Shown: positions 8,746-18,082, counted from the first letter of the stretch. The stretch: 64,000 nucleotides of DNA from an uncultured Sinobacteraceae bacterium (GCA_903822975.1 CAIJRD010000011.1:496001-560000); one strand, 5' to 3'. Numbers and translations: made by a program. The notes: generated by a model not told the origin, from the letters alone.

Positions 8746-9642
8746 TCAGGCGGCTTGCGCCATGCGCTTTGGTTGCGGTTTCTGCGGCGCGGCACGTTTG
8801 CCACGCGGAGTTGCCGTTGCGGCTTTCGGCATCGGCTGCGGATCGACCTCATTGAGCCTTTGCAGCAGATCACGGTTGTCGTGCTGCCAGGGATGGAACG
8901 AAGGCCGGAAGTAGTCGAGCCAGGCCGGCAGGCCGCTGCGGATCAGACCGCCGCGACCGACCAGGAATCGCGACAACTCGACGAGGCCGCCGCGCTTGCC
9001 GGCCAAGCTGGGATCGTTCGCCAGCATCACCGCGGTAAACGCGGCAACCAGGGCGACGAACGCCGCGCCGGTCAACACCATGCCGCCGCTACGCAGCGCA
9101 TACGCGCGCACGCCCTGCCCCATGACCTGATCCCAGACGTCATAGGCCACCGCCTTGTGCTCGGTTTCCTCGATGGCATGCCACAGCCATAACTTGCGGT
9201 ACTGCGACTGCGAGCCGTCGAGCATCGCCGCGTCCGCCAGCAGGCGATCGGCCAACACCGCGGTGAAGTGTTCCAGCGCAATGGTCGACGACAGCTGCCA
9301 GGACTTCGGCGCGTAGTCCTGCAGCAGCGCCAGTGCGCGCGCGACGGCGCGCTCCAGCGCCTCGGCGGGCATGCCGGCATCGGCCAGCAGACGGTTGTAG
9401 TCCTCATGCTCGCGGCCATGCATCGCTTCCTGGCCGATGAACGCACGGATTTCCGCGCTCAGTTCGACGTCGTCGACGCGCTCGCGGTAGTTGCGCACGC
9501 TAGTGATGAAAAAGCGCTCGCCGACCGGGAAGAACACCGACAAGGCATTGAAAAAGTGGCTGACGTGAGCGCCGCGCGCGTGCCAGTTGCGCACCCGCGA
9601 AGGCGGCAGTCGAAAACGGAAATCGCGACGGGTCGGCAACAT
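8746..9642 (-). CDS. Second PF10118-type ferritin-like 'metal-dependent hydrolase'
   Basis: A 298-aa paralogue of the 6028-6930 product. The two metal-binding helices are FIGQEAMHGREHEDYN and WHAIEETEHKAVAYDVWDQV, with a further Glu in STIALEHFTAVLAD. A hydrophobic segment (VLTGAAFVALVAAFTAVML) suggests membrane association. The tail is Lys/Arg/Pro-rich (PRGKRAAPQKPQPKRMAQAA), absent from the other copy. I chose the ATG at 9642, with gaggg 7 bases upstream, over a TTG at 9681. The activity of the family is not established. Confidence 0.82.
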   Translation of the reverse strand: MLPTRRDFRFRLPPSRVRNWHARGAHVSHFFNALSVFFPVGERFFITSVRNYRERVDDVELSAEIRAFIGQEAMHGREHEDYNRLLADAGMPAEALERAVARALALLQDYAPKSWQLSSTIALEHFTAVLADRLLADAAMLDGSQSQYRKLWLWHAIEETEHKAVAYDVWDQVMGQGVRAYALRSGGMVLTGAAFVALVAAFTAVMLANDPSLAGKRGGLVELSRFLVGRGGLIRSGLPAWLDYFRPSFHPWQHDNRDLLQRLNEVDPQPMPKAATATPRGKRAAPQKPQPKRMAQAA

Positions 9643-10019
9643 CGGTAAGCCCTCGGAAAAACGAAAAATGGTGCGTTGCAATATTTACGACCCACGGCGC
9701 GCGCCACCGTTCCCTATTTAGGTAAAAAAACTTAAATTAAGTCGCACACGGTCATACACGGGGAAGCGCTTTGCCGACCGTCCGGCGCGGCCTTGCGGCG
9801 GTGGGGACGTTCGCAGCGGTTTTTCGCGGCGGTGTTTCGCGGCGGTTTTTCTCAGCGGTCTTTCTCAGCGATAGTTCTCGACCGGAGCTGGCGGATTTTC
9901 TGTCTCGGAACGTTTGAAGTCCCACCCTGTCTGCTCAGACGGGACCCCAGACCAGTGCGTTCGCTGGCATCTGTCGCAGCGCTGGCAAACCTAACTAAAT
10001 CGAACAACACAGGACAGGC
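9643..10019. promoter_or_regulatory. Divergent promoter region with AT-rich core and a leader hairpin
   Basis: The gap separates the divergent PF10118 and alpha/beta-hydrolase genes. It includes an AT-rich stretch at about 9713-9743 (aaaaaaacttaaattaag), unusual for this genome, and short repeats of cgcggcggtttt type near 9817-9860. A hairpin at 9919-9945 pairs gtccc with gggac and, inside, gtct with agac. No -35/-10 pair can be assigned with confidence. Confidence 0.4.
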
Positions 10020-10856
10020 ATGAACTTCATCAGCGCGGGCAAGGATTCTTCCGGCAGGCAGGTCAAACTTTTTTATCAGGACTGGGGGCATGGCAAGCCC
10101 GTCGTGCTGATCCACGGCTGGCCGGTGACCAGCGCGATGTGGGAATACCAGTCGGCCGAACTGCCGAAGCATGGGCTGCGCGTGGTGGCCTACGATCGCC
10201 GCGGTTTCGGCCAGTCGTCGAAGCCCTGGAATGGCTACGATTACGACAGCTTTGCCGACGACCTCAAGCACCTGCTCGACGAACTCGATCTGCAGGACGT
10301 CATGCTGGTCGGCTTTTCGATGGGCGGCGGTGAAATCTGCCGCTACATGAGCCGCCACAAAGGTGCGCGGGTTGCCCGAGTGGCGCTGGTCGGCGCAGTG
10401 CCGCCGTTTCTGCTGAAGACCGCGGACAACCCGGAAGGCGTCGATCACAGCGTGTTCGACGGCATCATCGACGGCATCGACAAAGACCGACCCGACTTCC
10501 TCGGCAATTTCGGCAAGCTGTTTTTCGGTGTCGGTGTGGTCGGCACTACGGTCAGCGACGCAACACTGCAGTGGACCACCAATCTCGCCATGCAGGCCTC
10601 ACATCGGGCGACCGTGGAGTGCGTACGGGCCTGGAGTGCGACCGACTTCCGCAAGGACCTCGCATCGATCACGGTACCGACGCTGATCATCCACGGCGAC
10701 AACGATTCGACCGTCCCGGCCGCAATCAGCGCCGACCGCATGGCAAAAGCCCTGCCGAAGGCCGAGTACAAGCGCTACAAGGATGCGCCGCACGGTCTTT
10801 ACGTCACGCATAAGGACGAATTGACGCGCGATCTCGCGGTGTTCGCGAAAGGCTGA
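10020..10856 (+). CDS. Alpha/beta hydrolase, non-heme chloroperoxidase-like
   Basis: A 278-aa alpha/beta hydrolase. The nucleophile elbow is GFSMGG with Ser100; the acid is Asp229 in HGDNDSTVP and the base His258 in APHGLYVTHKDEL. The oxyanion region is IHGWPVTSAMWEYQ. GFSMGGGEICRYMSRH is characteristic of the cofactor-free haloperoxidase / aryl-esterase branch, whose physiological reaction is usually perhydrolysis or ester hydrolysis. No signal peptide, so cytoplasmic. The ATG at 10020 is preceded by aggacaggc. It is a single gene. Confidence 0.85.
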   Translation: MNFISAGKDSSGRQVKLFYQDWGHGKPVVLIHGWPVTSAMWEYQSAELPKHGLRVVAYDRRGFGQSSKPWNGYDYDSFADDLKHLLDELDLQDVMLVGFSMGGGEICRYMSRHKGARVARVALVGAVPPFLLKTADNPEGVDHSVFDGIIDGIDKDRPDFLGNFGKLFFGVGVVGTTVSDATLQWTTNLAMQASHRATVECVRAWSATDFRKDLASITVPTLIIHGDNDSTVPAAISADRMAKALPKAEYKRYKDAPHGLYVTHKDELTRDLAVFAKG

Positions 10857-11264
10857 GCGGTTCGATGTCGACGCTTTTGGCAGCCGCGCACCCATCGCTG
10901 GCTTGCGATCGAAACCTATGGGCGCAGGCTTGCGCTCGAGACTCATGCGCGCAGGCTTGCGCTCGAGACTCATGCGCGCAGGCTTGCGCTGGAGACTCAT
11001 GCGCGCAGGCCTGCGATCAACACGACTGCGCGCAGGCTTGCGCGCAACACGCAGGCGCGCAGCTTTGCCATCAGGACTTTTGCCTTCAAGACTTATGTGG
11101 CCGGCGGGACTTGCGCGACTTACCTGTGCAGGCGAGCGATTCAGCCACGCGCGGTTCGCGTGCGACGATGGCGATTCGGCTGATCCGCGCCATTCGAAGC
11201 GATGCAGGCCTCGGCGCATCTGTGCGTGACTTCGCCGGCGCACCGGCGGCACGCCATTGTGGAC
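10857..11264. other. Intergenic gap containing the 27-bp repeat array
   Basis: No gene is supported. Apart from the repeat array there is nothing recognisable; the promoter of the ELM1-family gene should lie in the last 150 bp. Confidence 0.5.
10895..11097. repeat. 27-bp tandem repeat, about seven copies
   Basis: Copies beginning gcgcaggc(t/c)tgcg start at 10922, 10949, 10976, 11003 and 11030, exactly 27 bp apart; degenerate copies start at 10895 and 11057, and a very weak one at 11084. Copies 10922-11002 are nearly identical and decay outward. Because 27 is a multiple of three, long open frames cross the array on both strands, but they read as low-complexity Arg-rich repeats and are not credible genes. 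Confidence 0.95.
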
Positions 11265-12335
11265 ATGCCTGATCGCGCCGTGTCCGCCTCCAATTTCGAT
11301 CAACAGGCATCGAGTCCTTCGCCGACATCGGGCTCCGCCGCGATGGCACCTCGCGTCTGGCTGCTGCTCGGCGAGCGCGCAGGCGAAATCGCACAGCAGC
11401 GGGTGCTCGCACACGCACTCGGGCTGCCGGTGATCGAAAAGCGACTCGACGACCCCAGCACGCAACTCCATGCGCCCTGGCCGGACTTGCTGATCTCGTT
11501 CGGCAATCGGCTGGCGGCGGCGGTGAAGATCAAGCGCGACAGTGGCGGCCGTACGCGCCTGGTGCATCTGGGCCGACCGCGCGGAGTTGCCACCGATTTC
11601 ATCGACCTGATCGTGCCGATGCCGCAGGACCGCGTGCCGTGGGCGCTCAATGTCACCTCGCTGCGCATGCCCCTGACTCGCTTCGACAGCGCGCGACTGG
11701 CAGCCGATGCGCAGCGCCTGGAAGCACGCTTGCAACAACATCCACGACCTTGGACCGCGCTGCTGGTGGGCGGTCCTTCACGCCATTTCGACTTCAACGT
11801 CGACCTGGCCCGAGCACTCGGGCAACAGGCGAGCGCGCATGCGCGGCGTCAGGGCGGCAGCTTGCTGGTGACGACCAGCCCGCGCACGCCGGCGGATTGC
11901 ACGGCCGCACTGCGCGCGGCGATCGACGTACCGAACGCGTTCTATGAATTTCACGCGCCCGATCCGGAAAATCCCCTGGGCGGTTATCTCGGCGCGGCGG
12001 ATGCGATCGTCGTGACCGGCGATACCAGTTCGATGCTCGGCGAAGCCTGGCGCACCGGCAAGCCGGTCTACGTGGCACCGCTACCGGCCAAGCGCGATCT
12101 GCGCCGACGCCTGATTCGCGTCGGGCAAACCCTGCTGCCGCCGGCCCTGGAGCTTTCGCTGCAACGCCGCGGCCTGATCAGCGCGCGCGTCGATCTGCGC
12201 GGCTGGCTGGAAGATCTGCAGCACGCTGGCTATATCGCCTGGCTCGGCGATGCGGCGCCGACGCGCAGCTATACGCCGGAGATCGATACCGATCTGTCGC
12301 GTGTCGTTGCGCGGATCCGATCGCTGCTGGTCTAA
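11265..12335 (+). CDS. ELM1 / GtrOC1-like family protein (PF06258)
   Basis: A 356-aa protein of the family named after plant mitochondrial fission protein ELM1; in bacteria it usually sits with glycosyltransferases and is probably a GT-B-like transferase. Features seen are WLLLGERAGEIAQQRVLAHA, the central VLHLGRP-like motif (LVHLGRPRG), ALLVGGPSRHF, LVTTSPRTP and VVTGDTSSMLGEAW, all in the family order. The ATG at 11265 lacks a clear ribosome site; the ATG at 11343 is an alternative that would remove a low-complexity leader. It precedes a CDP-glycerol transferase-like gene on the same strand, so a glycan role is inferred. Confidence 0.78.
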   Translation: MPDRAVSASNFDQQASSPSPTSGSAAMAPRVWLLLGERAGEIAQQRVLAHALGLPVIEKRLDDPSTQLHAPWPDLLISFGNRLAAAVKIKRDSGGRTRLVHLGRPRGVATDFIDLIVPMPQDRVPWALNVTSLRMPLTRFDSARLAADAQRLEARLQQHPRPWTALLVGGPSRHFDFNVDLARALGQQASAHARRQGGSLLVTTSPRTPADCTAALRAAIDVPNAFYEFHAPDPENPLGGYLGAADAIVVTGDTSSMLGEAWRTGKPVYVAPLPAKRDLRRRLIRVGQTLLPPALELSLQRRGLISARVDLRGWLEDLQHAGYIAWLGDAAPTRSYTPEIDTDLSRVVARIRSLLV

Positions 12336-12393
12336 TTCGGCGCCGCGCCGCAACCCTGACTTTTCAGCGGGCGCGCGCATCAGGAGCAGCCGC

Positions 12394-13590
12394 TTGGAAG
12401 GTCCGAAGGTGCCGCACCGCAAGGTCGGCTTCCTGTTCAATCATGATCACGTGCATCAGGTCGCGCACAGCGCGCCGGTCGCGTACGAACTGTCGCGCGC
12501 GTTTCCAGAGTTCGACGTCACGCTGATCGTCAGCAGTCAGGCTCAGCGCGACATGCTGACGCAGATCGCCACCCGCTTCCCCGGGCATCGCTGCACCACA
12601 CTGATGCTTGAACCGCGCCGTGGCAGCGCCTGGCTGAATGCGCTGCTCGACCGTCTGGCCCCGGTGCGCAAACTGTGGCTGCTGAAGGACAACGTCGAGC
12701 TGTTTCGCGGTTACGACGCGCTGGTGGTGCCGGAAAAGACCAGCCTGATGCTGCGCACACGCTTCGGACTCGAACACCTGACGATGATCCACACGCGTCA
12801 CGGCGCGGGCGACCGCGCGGTCGGCTTCGATGGTCACAGCGGCGGCTTCGATCTGGTGCTGTTGGCGGGCGAAAAAATCCGCCAGCGTCTCGAAGCCGGC
12901 GGCCGACTCGGAACCACTGAATACGCCGTGGTCGGATACCCGAAGTTCGACGCCGTTGGCGCGCTCGACGCACAGCCACGCAAGCTGTTCGACAACGACC
13001 GCCCAACAGTGCTGTACAACCCGCACTGCGCCCCGAACCTGAGTTCCTGGTATCGGATGGGGCTCGACATCGTCGAATGGTTCTATCGATCGAACGACTA
13101 CAACCTGATCGTGGCACCGCACGTAATGCTGTACCGGCGCCGCCTGCAAACCACCATCGCGCCGTTCAGCCTGGCTTGGGCGCCGAGCATTCCTCAGCGC
13201 TACCGCGAATGCCCGCATCTGCTGATCGATCTCGGCAGTGCGGCGTGTACAGACATGAGCTACACCATCGCCGCCGACATTTACCTCGGCGACGTCAGCA
13301 GCCAGATCTGCGAATTCCTGGTGCGGCCGCGGCCCTGCCTGTTCGCCAACGCGCACCATGTGGCCTGGCAGAACGATCCTTCGTACCGCGCCTGGCAACT
13401 GGGGCCGGTGTTCGAGCACGTGTCTGAGTTGCCCCTGCAGTTACGTCGCGCAATCGACCAACAAGAGCGTTTCCAGCCCCTGCAGGAAGCCTATGTGCGC
13501 GAGACATTCGACCTGACCGAAACCCTGTCCTCGCATCGCGCAGCGACCGCGATCGCCGGATTTCTTGCGCGCAAGTCGCCGCGCAACTGA
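12394..13590 (+). CDS. CDP-glycerol glycerophosphotransferase-like (TagB/TagF-type) GT-B enzyme
   Basis: A 398-aa protein resembling teichoic-acid-type glycerophosphotransferases. Visible hallmarks are TMIHTRHGAGDR, the acceptor-site motif VVGYPKFDA, TVLYNPHCAPNLSSWY, APHVMLYRRR and the C-terminal donor motif DMSYTIAADIYLGDVSSQIC followed by EFLVRPRPCLFANA. TTG at 12394 is chosen because AGGAG (12382-12386) lies 7 bases upstream. It is 58 bp after the ELM1-like gene. In Gram-negatives such proteins modify capsule or lipopolysaccharide; the actual product is not known. Confidence 0.8.
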   Translation: MEGPKVPHRKVGFLFNHDHVHQVAHSAPVAYELSRAFPEFDVTLIVSSQAQRDMLTQIATRFPGHRCTTLMLEPRRGSAWLNALLDRLAPVRKLWLLKDNVELFRGYDALVVPEKTSLMLRTRFGLEHLTMIHTRHGAGDRAVGFDGHSGGFDLVLLAGEKIRQRLEAGGRLGTTEYAVVGYPKFDAVGALDAQPRKLFDNDRPTVLYNPHCAPNLSSWYRMGLDIVEWFYRSNDYNLIVAPHVMLYRRRLQTTIAPFSLAWAPSIPQRYRECPHLLIDLGSAACTDMSYTIAADIYLGDVSSQICEFLVRPRPCLFANAHHVAWQNDPSYRAWQLGPVFEHVSELPLQLRRAIDQQERFQPLQEAYVRETFDLTETLSSHRAATAIAGFLARKSPRN

Positions 13591-13614
13591 GTGCCTGGCT
13601 TGTCGCAGCGTTTC

Positions 13615-13660
13615 GGATTGAGTCCGATTGAGTCCGACTGAGTCCGACTGAGTCCGAAGT
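13615..13660. repeat. 10-bp tandem repeat
   Basis: Four to five copies of a 10-bp unit (agtccgactg, with agtccgattg variants) lie just past the stop of the TagB/F-like gene. Confidence 0.9.
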
Positions 13661-13799
13661 GCCCGCGCATGTTCGACGGTCTGGCAGTCGCTTGCAGCCG
13701 AGGTGCGCAACGCATCGACGCCGACGCTTCTCGCGGAAATTGACCAGCGCCTGCGCGACGTGTCGCGGGTACTCGTCGCTGATCAACGCAGGCCAATCG

Positions 13800-14903
13800 C
13801 TACTCGCTGTTCGCTGCGCGTAACTCGCGCTCCAAACGCTGAAGCAGCGCGCGCCCCGAGGCCTCGAACTGCGCATGACCGAAGCGCGCCAATACACGTG
13901 CACGCGCCGCCTGCCCCATGACGTGGGCACCGGCCGGATCGCGCACCAGCGCGATCAGCGCCTGGGCGAAGCCGTCGATGTCGCCGATGCCCCGCAGGTA
14001 GCCGGTCGTGCCGTCGAGCACGCTGAACTGCAATTCGCCGACCGGTGTCGTCACCACCGGTAATGCCGCCAACATCGCTTCGTGGGCGGCGATGCACAAA
14101 CCTTCGTTGCGCGAAGGCTGCACGTAGGCATGCAAGCCGGCCAGGAAATCGGCGGTCGCCTCGACGAATCCGACGAAGCGGATCCGCTCGACATGCAACT
14201 CGGCCGCGAGCGCTTCGAGCGCGCCCTGCTCGTCGCCGCTGCCGGCGACGACGACCTCCAGGTGCGCGTACAGCGCGGCGTCGAGTTCGCGAATCCGTGC
14301 GAGGGCGCGAATCAGAATCTCGTATTGCTTGTTCGGATGCAGTCGTCCGAGGCTGCCGATACGAAACGGGCCGATGCCGTTCCAGGCCTGCGCGACCGCT
14401 TGATCCGCACGCGCGACGAACAGGGACCAGATGTCGATGCGCTCGCGTGCGATGCCCAGTTCGGCGCAGGCGAAGCGGGCGACCGATTCGGAGTCTGCGA
14501 CCCAGCGTCGAGTCAGGCGTTTGGTTCTGCGCAGCAGCGCGCGATTGCCGGGCTTCAGGAAAGCATTGTGTTGCCAGCTGACCACGGGAATGTCGAGCAT
14601 GCGACCAGCCACCTGGCCATACAGCGTGGCGCGCGTCAGCGAGGTCCACAGCAGATCCGGCCGATCCGCACGCAGCCGCCGCAGCAGCGCTTGTGCGGAA
14701 CGCACATAGTCGCGCGGCCCACGACCCAGCACGTCGCATTCGATGCCGGCGGCGTTCAGCCGTGGCAGCGCGCGCAGGTCTTGCGGCATCAGCGCCGACA
14801 GTCGCACCTCGTGCCCGGCCGCACGCATCAGGCCGATCACGTCGATCAGCGGAAACGCTGCACCGCCGCCGTTGAGGCCGTTGATCAAATAATGAATGCG
14901 CAT
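13800..14903 (-). CDS. Glycosyltransferase family 4 (GT-B)
   Basis: A 367-aa retaining glycosyltransferase. N-terminal RIHYLINGLNGGGAAFPLID is the acceptor-domain glycine-rich loop; the C-terminal Rossmann domain has FRIGSLGRLHPNKQYEILIR and the donor motif SRNEGLCIAAHEAMLAALPV (EX7E form). Donor and acceptor are unknown. It is convergent with the TagB/F-like gene and 206 bp ahead of a GT8-like gene on its strand. A role in a surface polysaccharide or LPS outer core is inferred from the cluster. Confidence 0.88.
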   Translation of the reverse strand: MRIHYLINGLNGGGAAFPLIDVIGLMRAAGHEVRLSALMPQDLRALPRLNAAGIECDVLGRGPRDYVRSAQALLRRLRADRPDLLWTSLTRATLYGQVAGRMLDIPVVSWQHNAFLKPGNRALLRRTKRLTRRWVADSESVARFACAELGIARERIDIWSLFVARADQAVAQAWNGIGPFRIGSLGRLHPNKQYEILIRALARIRELDAALYAHLEVVVAGSGDEQGALEALAAELHVERIRFVGFVEATADFLAGLHAYVQPSRNEGLCIAAHEAMLAALPVVTTPVGELQFSVLDGTTGYLRGIGDIDGFAQALIALVRDPAGAHVMGQAARARVLARFGHAQFEASGRALLQRLERELRAANSE

Positions 14904-15109
14904 GCGCGGGGCGAATTAAGTAGGCATCGTTCAAAGAATCGGTGGCGGCCGCTGGAGGACGCCACAGGCTGCAGCAGGGACTTCAGTGCGAACCAGGCAA
15001 AGCCCACGCTACTGCAACGATAGCGTGCTGCCGCGCGAGAGCCTCGTTCGATGGTCGGGTGCGATGGCTCGGCTTGTTTCGACTTTTGGATCGGCCGTTT
15101 CGGTTTGTT

Positions 15110-16036
15110 TCAAGCCGCGCTGCGCATCAACGGCGCTTTGCCGCGCGCGGCATCGACCAAGGCGAACGCATCGCTGCGAATGTGTTGGCGCGCGATCTCG
15201 GCGCGCAGCAGCTCCGGCGTCACCAGCCCGCGATCGAGGCACTCGCCCAGTAACGCGAAAAACAGCCGCTCCTGCGCCGGATCGGGATGCGGCTGATAGC
15301 GTCCGTTGGGAGCGCCGTCGCCGGTCAAGGTCGACTTCAGCCGACGCAGCCGCATCTTCGCGCGTGCAGACAGACTGGTGCCGTGGGTGACGAAATCCGC
15401 CGCCAGGCCGGTTTTCCAGGGCTGCGTGCGGCGGCGGGTGTTGTGCAGCATGCGGGTTGCCGGTGTCAGCCGATCGAAATCATTCCATTCGTTTTCGAGC
15501 ACGCCGACGCTGCCGGCCGGCTCGAGTCGCAACCACATCCATTCGCGGTAGTCGCGCTCAAATGCGAACAGGCTGGCGAAATCGCGCTCGACCTGCCAGT
15601 GCTTCAAGCGCGCGCAATCGAGCACCATCACACTGGAGGCGTAGTGCGGCGCACCACCCGGTGCGTCCTCGTCGTCGGCATGGCGCGCGAGAATCGCAGC
15701 ACCCTGCATGTCCCGGGTGAGCAACTGATTGACGTCGCCGAGCGCGAAAACGTCGGGATCGATGACGACCGCGCGCCCCTGATAGTCCATCAGCCCCGGC
15801 ACCGCGAACCGCAGCGGCGGGAACGACTGCAGATCGGCCATCGTCCAGATCGCTGCAGCACCGTCGCGCAGGTAAGAGCGCCCCTCATGAGCGGCGAGGA
15901 AGCCGCATTCTTCGGCGTGGATCAGGCGCACGTCGAAGGCGTCGGGCGCGGCGCTATTGCGCTTGAGCGCGTAGGCCGCGACCTGCGCACCGACGAGCTG
16001 CTTGGCGTTGCATTGAATGAAGACCGTGTTTTTCAT
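15110..16036 (-). CDS. Putative GT8-like glycosyltransferase
   Basis: A 308-aa protein beginning MKNTVFIQCNAKQLVGAQVA. The segment LMDYQGRAVVIDPDVFALGD resembles the GT8-type donor-binding D-x-D loop, followed by conserved ILARH and SVMVLDCARLKHW; VLENEWNDFDRL and MLHNTRRRTQPWKTG also look like GT8 elements. Assignment rests on this pattern only. ATG at 16036 begins a normal N-terminus; the reading frame stays open much further upstream, but only as the antisense of the ABC transporter gene. It is divergent from that gene. Confidence 0.65.
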   Translation of the reverse strand: MKNTVFIQCNAKQLVGAQVAAYALKRNSAAPDAFDVRLIHAEECGFLAAHEGRSYLRDGAAAIWTMADLQSFPPLRFAVPGLMDYQGRAVVIDPDVFALGDVNQLLTRDMQGAAILARHADDEDAPGGAPHYASSVMVLDCARLKHWQVERDFASLFAFERDYREWMWLRLEPAGSVGVLENEWNDFDRLTPATRMLHNTRRRTQPWKTGLAADFVTHGTSLSARAKMRLRRLKSTLTGDGAPNGRYQPHPDPAQERLFFALLGECLDRGLVTPELLRAEIARQHIRSDAFALVDAARGKAPLMRSAA

Positions 16037-16216
16037 CGACTCGACCCATACCGGCAAAGCGCACGCGTCGCGGAAGCGCCGGGTGCTCGGGTTAAAGTAT
16101 CGGACAACTGCAACTGGCCTGTCACGACGGGCCCGACCCGCCCGCCGCCGCGACGAGCGCTTCGGCGCCTCGACATTCGCGCCGCTCTGGCACACCCGAT
16201 CGAACTCGTTTTCTTC

Positions 16217-17980
16217 ATGTCCCTGCTTCCAAAGACCCTCGCCGAATCGCCCAGCCGTCCGATCTGGCGCATTGCCGCCGCAATTCCGTTGCGGCGCAAC
16301 CTGCGCGTGTTCGCCTGCATCGTGCTCGCCGGCCTGTTCGAAGGCATCGGCATCGCGACCCTGCTGCCGCTGATCGCCGTGCTCGGCGACACCGGCTCGC
16401 GCATGAACAAGCTCAGCAAGCTGGTGCTCAACACGCTCGATACGCTGCATCTGCCGCACGACCCGGTAGTGCTGTTGAGCATCATCGCCGGCGGCATGCT
16501 GCTGAAGGCGGCGCTGTCGCTGCTGGCCTTGCGCCAGGTCGGGCGCGCGGTGGCGGACGTCGGCTCCAACATGCGCCTGAACCTGATCGAAGCCCTGCTG
16601 CAGGCGCGCTGGAGTTTTTACGTGCGCCAGCCGGTCGGGCGCTTCTCGAACGCGCTGAGCGACGAATCCAGCCGCGCCGGCGACGCCTACGACGCGGTGA
16701 CGCAGCTGTTCTCGCAATTGATCCAGGCGACGGTCTACCTGCTGATCGCGGCGATCGCGTCCTGGCAGCTGGCCTTGCTGGCGATTGTCGTCAGCCTGCT
16801 GATGGTGACCACGCTGAACCGTTTCCTGGTGGTCGCCAAGCGCAATGCGAAAACCCAGAGCCGGCGTCTGCAGCAGATGCTGTCGCGCCTCACCGACGTG
16901 CTGGTCGGCATCAAGCCGATGAAGGCGATGTCGCGCCATGCGCGTTTCAATGTGTTGTTCCTCGAAGACCTGAGCGTGATCAAGAAGGCTGCGCGCCGCC
17001 AGGTGTTCAGCAAGCACACCAACCGCGCGCTGCAGGAGCCGATTCTGGCGATGTGCCTGGCGCTCGGCATCTACATGGCGCTGAACGTGTTCCATCTGCC
17101 GGTCGGCGAGGTCATGGTGATGAGCCTGCTGCTGGCGAAGACCGTGTCGACCGTCGGCAAGGCGCAGCAGGAACTGCAGAACGTCAACGCCTCGGAGCAC
17201 GGCTACTGGGCGGTTCACGACGCGATCAACGAGACGCGCGCGCAGCGCGAAACCGCTCAGGGCACACGTGCGCCGAGCTTCGCGCGCGACATCGAGTTCC
17301 GCGACGTCAGTTTCAGCTTCGATTCCGACAAGACCATCATCCAGCAGGCCAGCTGCGTGCTGAAGGCCGGCGAGATCGTCACGCTCACCGGCCCCTCTGG
17401 CACCGGCAAGACCACGCTGGTCGATCTGCTGCTGGGCCTGCACTCACCTGATCGCGGCGAGATTCTGGTCGACGGCGTGTCGCTGGCCGAACTCGACATC
17501 AAGCGCTGGCGCGCGCTGACCGGCTACGTGCCGCAGGAATTGATGCTGTTCCACGACAGCATCCTGACCAATGTCACCCTCGGCGAAACCGAATATCCAC
17601 GCGAACAGGTCGAACAGGCGCTGCGCGATGCCGGCGCCTGGGATTTCGTCTGCAGCCTGCCGCGGGGCATGGACACCATCGCCGGCGAGCGCGGCACCCT
17701 GTTCTCGGGTGGACAACGCCAGCGCATCGCGGTGGCGCGCGCGCTGGTGCACCATCCCAAACTGCTGGTGCTGGACGAGGCCACCAGCGCGCTCGATCCG
17801 GTCACCGAAGCGCTGATCGTGAAGAACGTCTGCACGCTCGCGCGCGAACAGGGCCTGACCGTGTTGTCGATCTCGCATCACCCGGCCTGGGTCGCGGTGG
17901 CCGATCGCGTGTTCAGCCTGAAGCAGGGCCAGCTGATCGAGGAAACGCCGCAGCGTGGCGCCGCGGTGGCGCGCGCCTAG
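16217..17980 (+). CDS. ABC exporter, fused transmembrane and ATPase domains (MsbA-like)
   Basis: A 587-aa half-exporter. Five to six membrane helices fill residues 25-330, with coupling-loop text GRFSNALSDESSRAGDAYDA. The ATPase domain has Walker A GPSGTGKTT at about 391-399, Q-loop GYVPQELMLF, signature FSGGQRQRIAVARAL at about 497, Walker B LLVLDEATSALD at about 514 and the switch His in SISHHP. It sits among glycosyltransferases and is divergent from the GT8-like gene, so it likely exports a lipid-linked sugar or polysaccharide. Which substrate cannot be told. Confidence 0.88.
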   Translation: MSLLPKTLAESPSRPIWRIAAAIPLRRNLRVFACIVLAGLFEGIGIATLLPLIAVLGDTGSRMNKLSKLVLNTLDTLHLPHDPVVLLSIIAGGMLLKAALSLLALRQVGRAVADVGSNMRLNLIEALLQARWSFYVRQPVGRFSNALSDESSRAGDAYDAVTQLFSQLIQATVYLLIAAIASWQLALLAIVVSLLMVTTLNRFLVVAKRNAKTQSRRLQQMLSRLTDVLVGIKPMKAMSRHARFNVLFLEDLSVIKKAARRQVFSKHTNRALQEPILAMCLALGIYMALNVFHLPVGEVMVMSLLLAKTVSTVGKAQQELQNVNASEHGYWAVHDAINETRAQRETAQGTRAPSFARDIEFRDVSFSFDSDKTIIQQASCVLKAGEIVTLTGPSGTGKTTLVDLLLGLHSPDRGEILVDGVSLAELDIKRWRALTGYVPQELMLFHDSILTNVTLGETEYPREQVEQALRDAGAWDFVCSLPRGMDTIAGERGTLFSGGQRQRIAVARALVHHPKLLVLDEATSALDPVTEALIVKNVCTLAREQGLTVLSISHHPAWVAVADRVFSLKQGQLIEETPQRGAAVARA

Positions 17981-17984
17981 TTGC

Positions 17985-18082
17985 AAGGTCGTCGTCGCTC
18001 GTCGCTCGTCGCTCATTGCAATTCACTCAACGCGAACGCTGAACGCTGAACGCTCAACGCTCAACGCTCAACGCTGAACGCA
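17985..18082. repeat. Two adjacent 7-bp tandem repeats
   Basis: After the ABC gene, 17985-18014 repeats gtcgctc about four times and 18034-18082 repeats aacgctg/aacgctc about seven times. The rest of the gap to 18254 shows nothing recognisable. Confidence 0.9.

Noticed and set aside
10599..11741. Long open frames on both strands across the 27-bp repeat
   Set aside because: They consist of Arg-rich repeats plus antisense of real genes; open only because the unit is a multiple of three.
16037..17443. N-terminal extension of the GT8-like protein reaching 777 aa
   Set aside because: The extension is exactly antisense to the ABC transporter coding region and has Gln/His/Arg-rich composition; the ATG at 16036 starts a normal protein.
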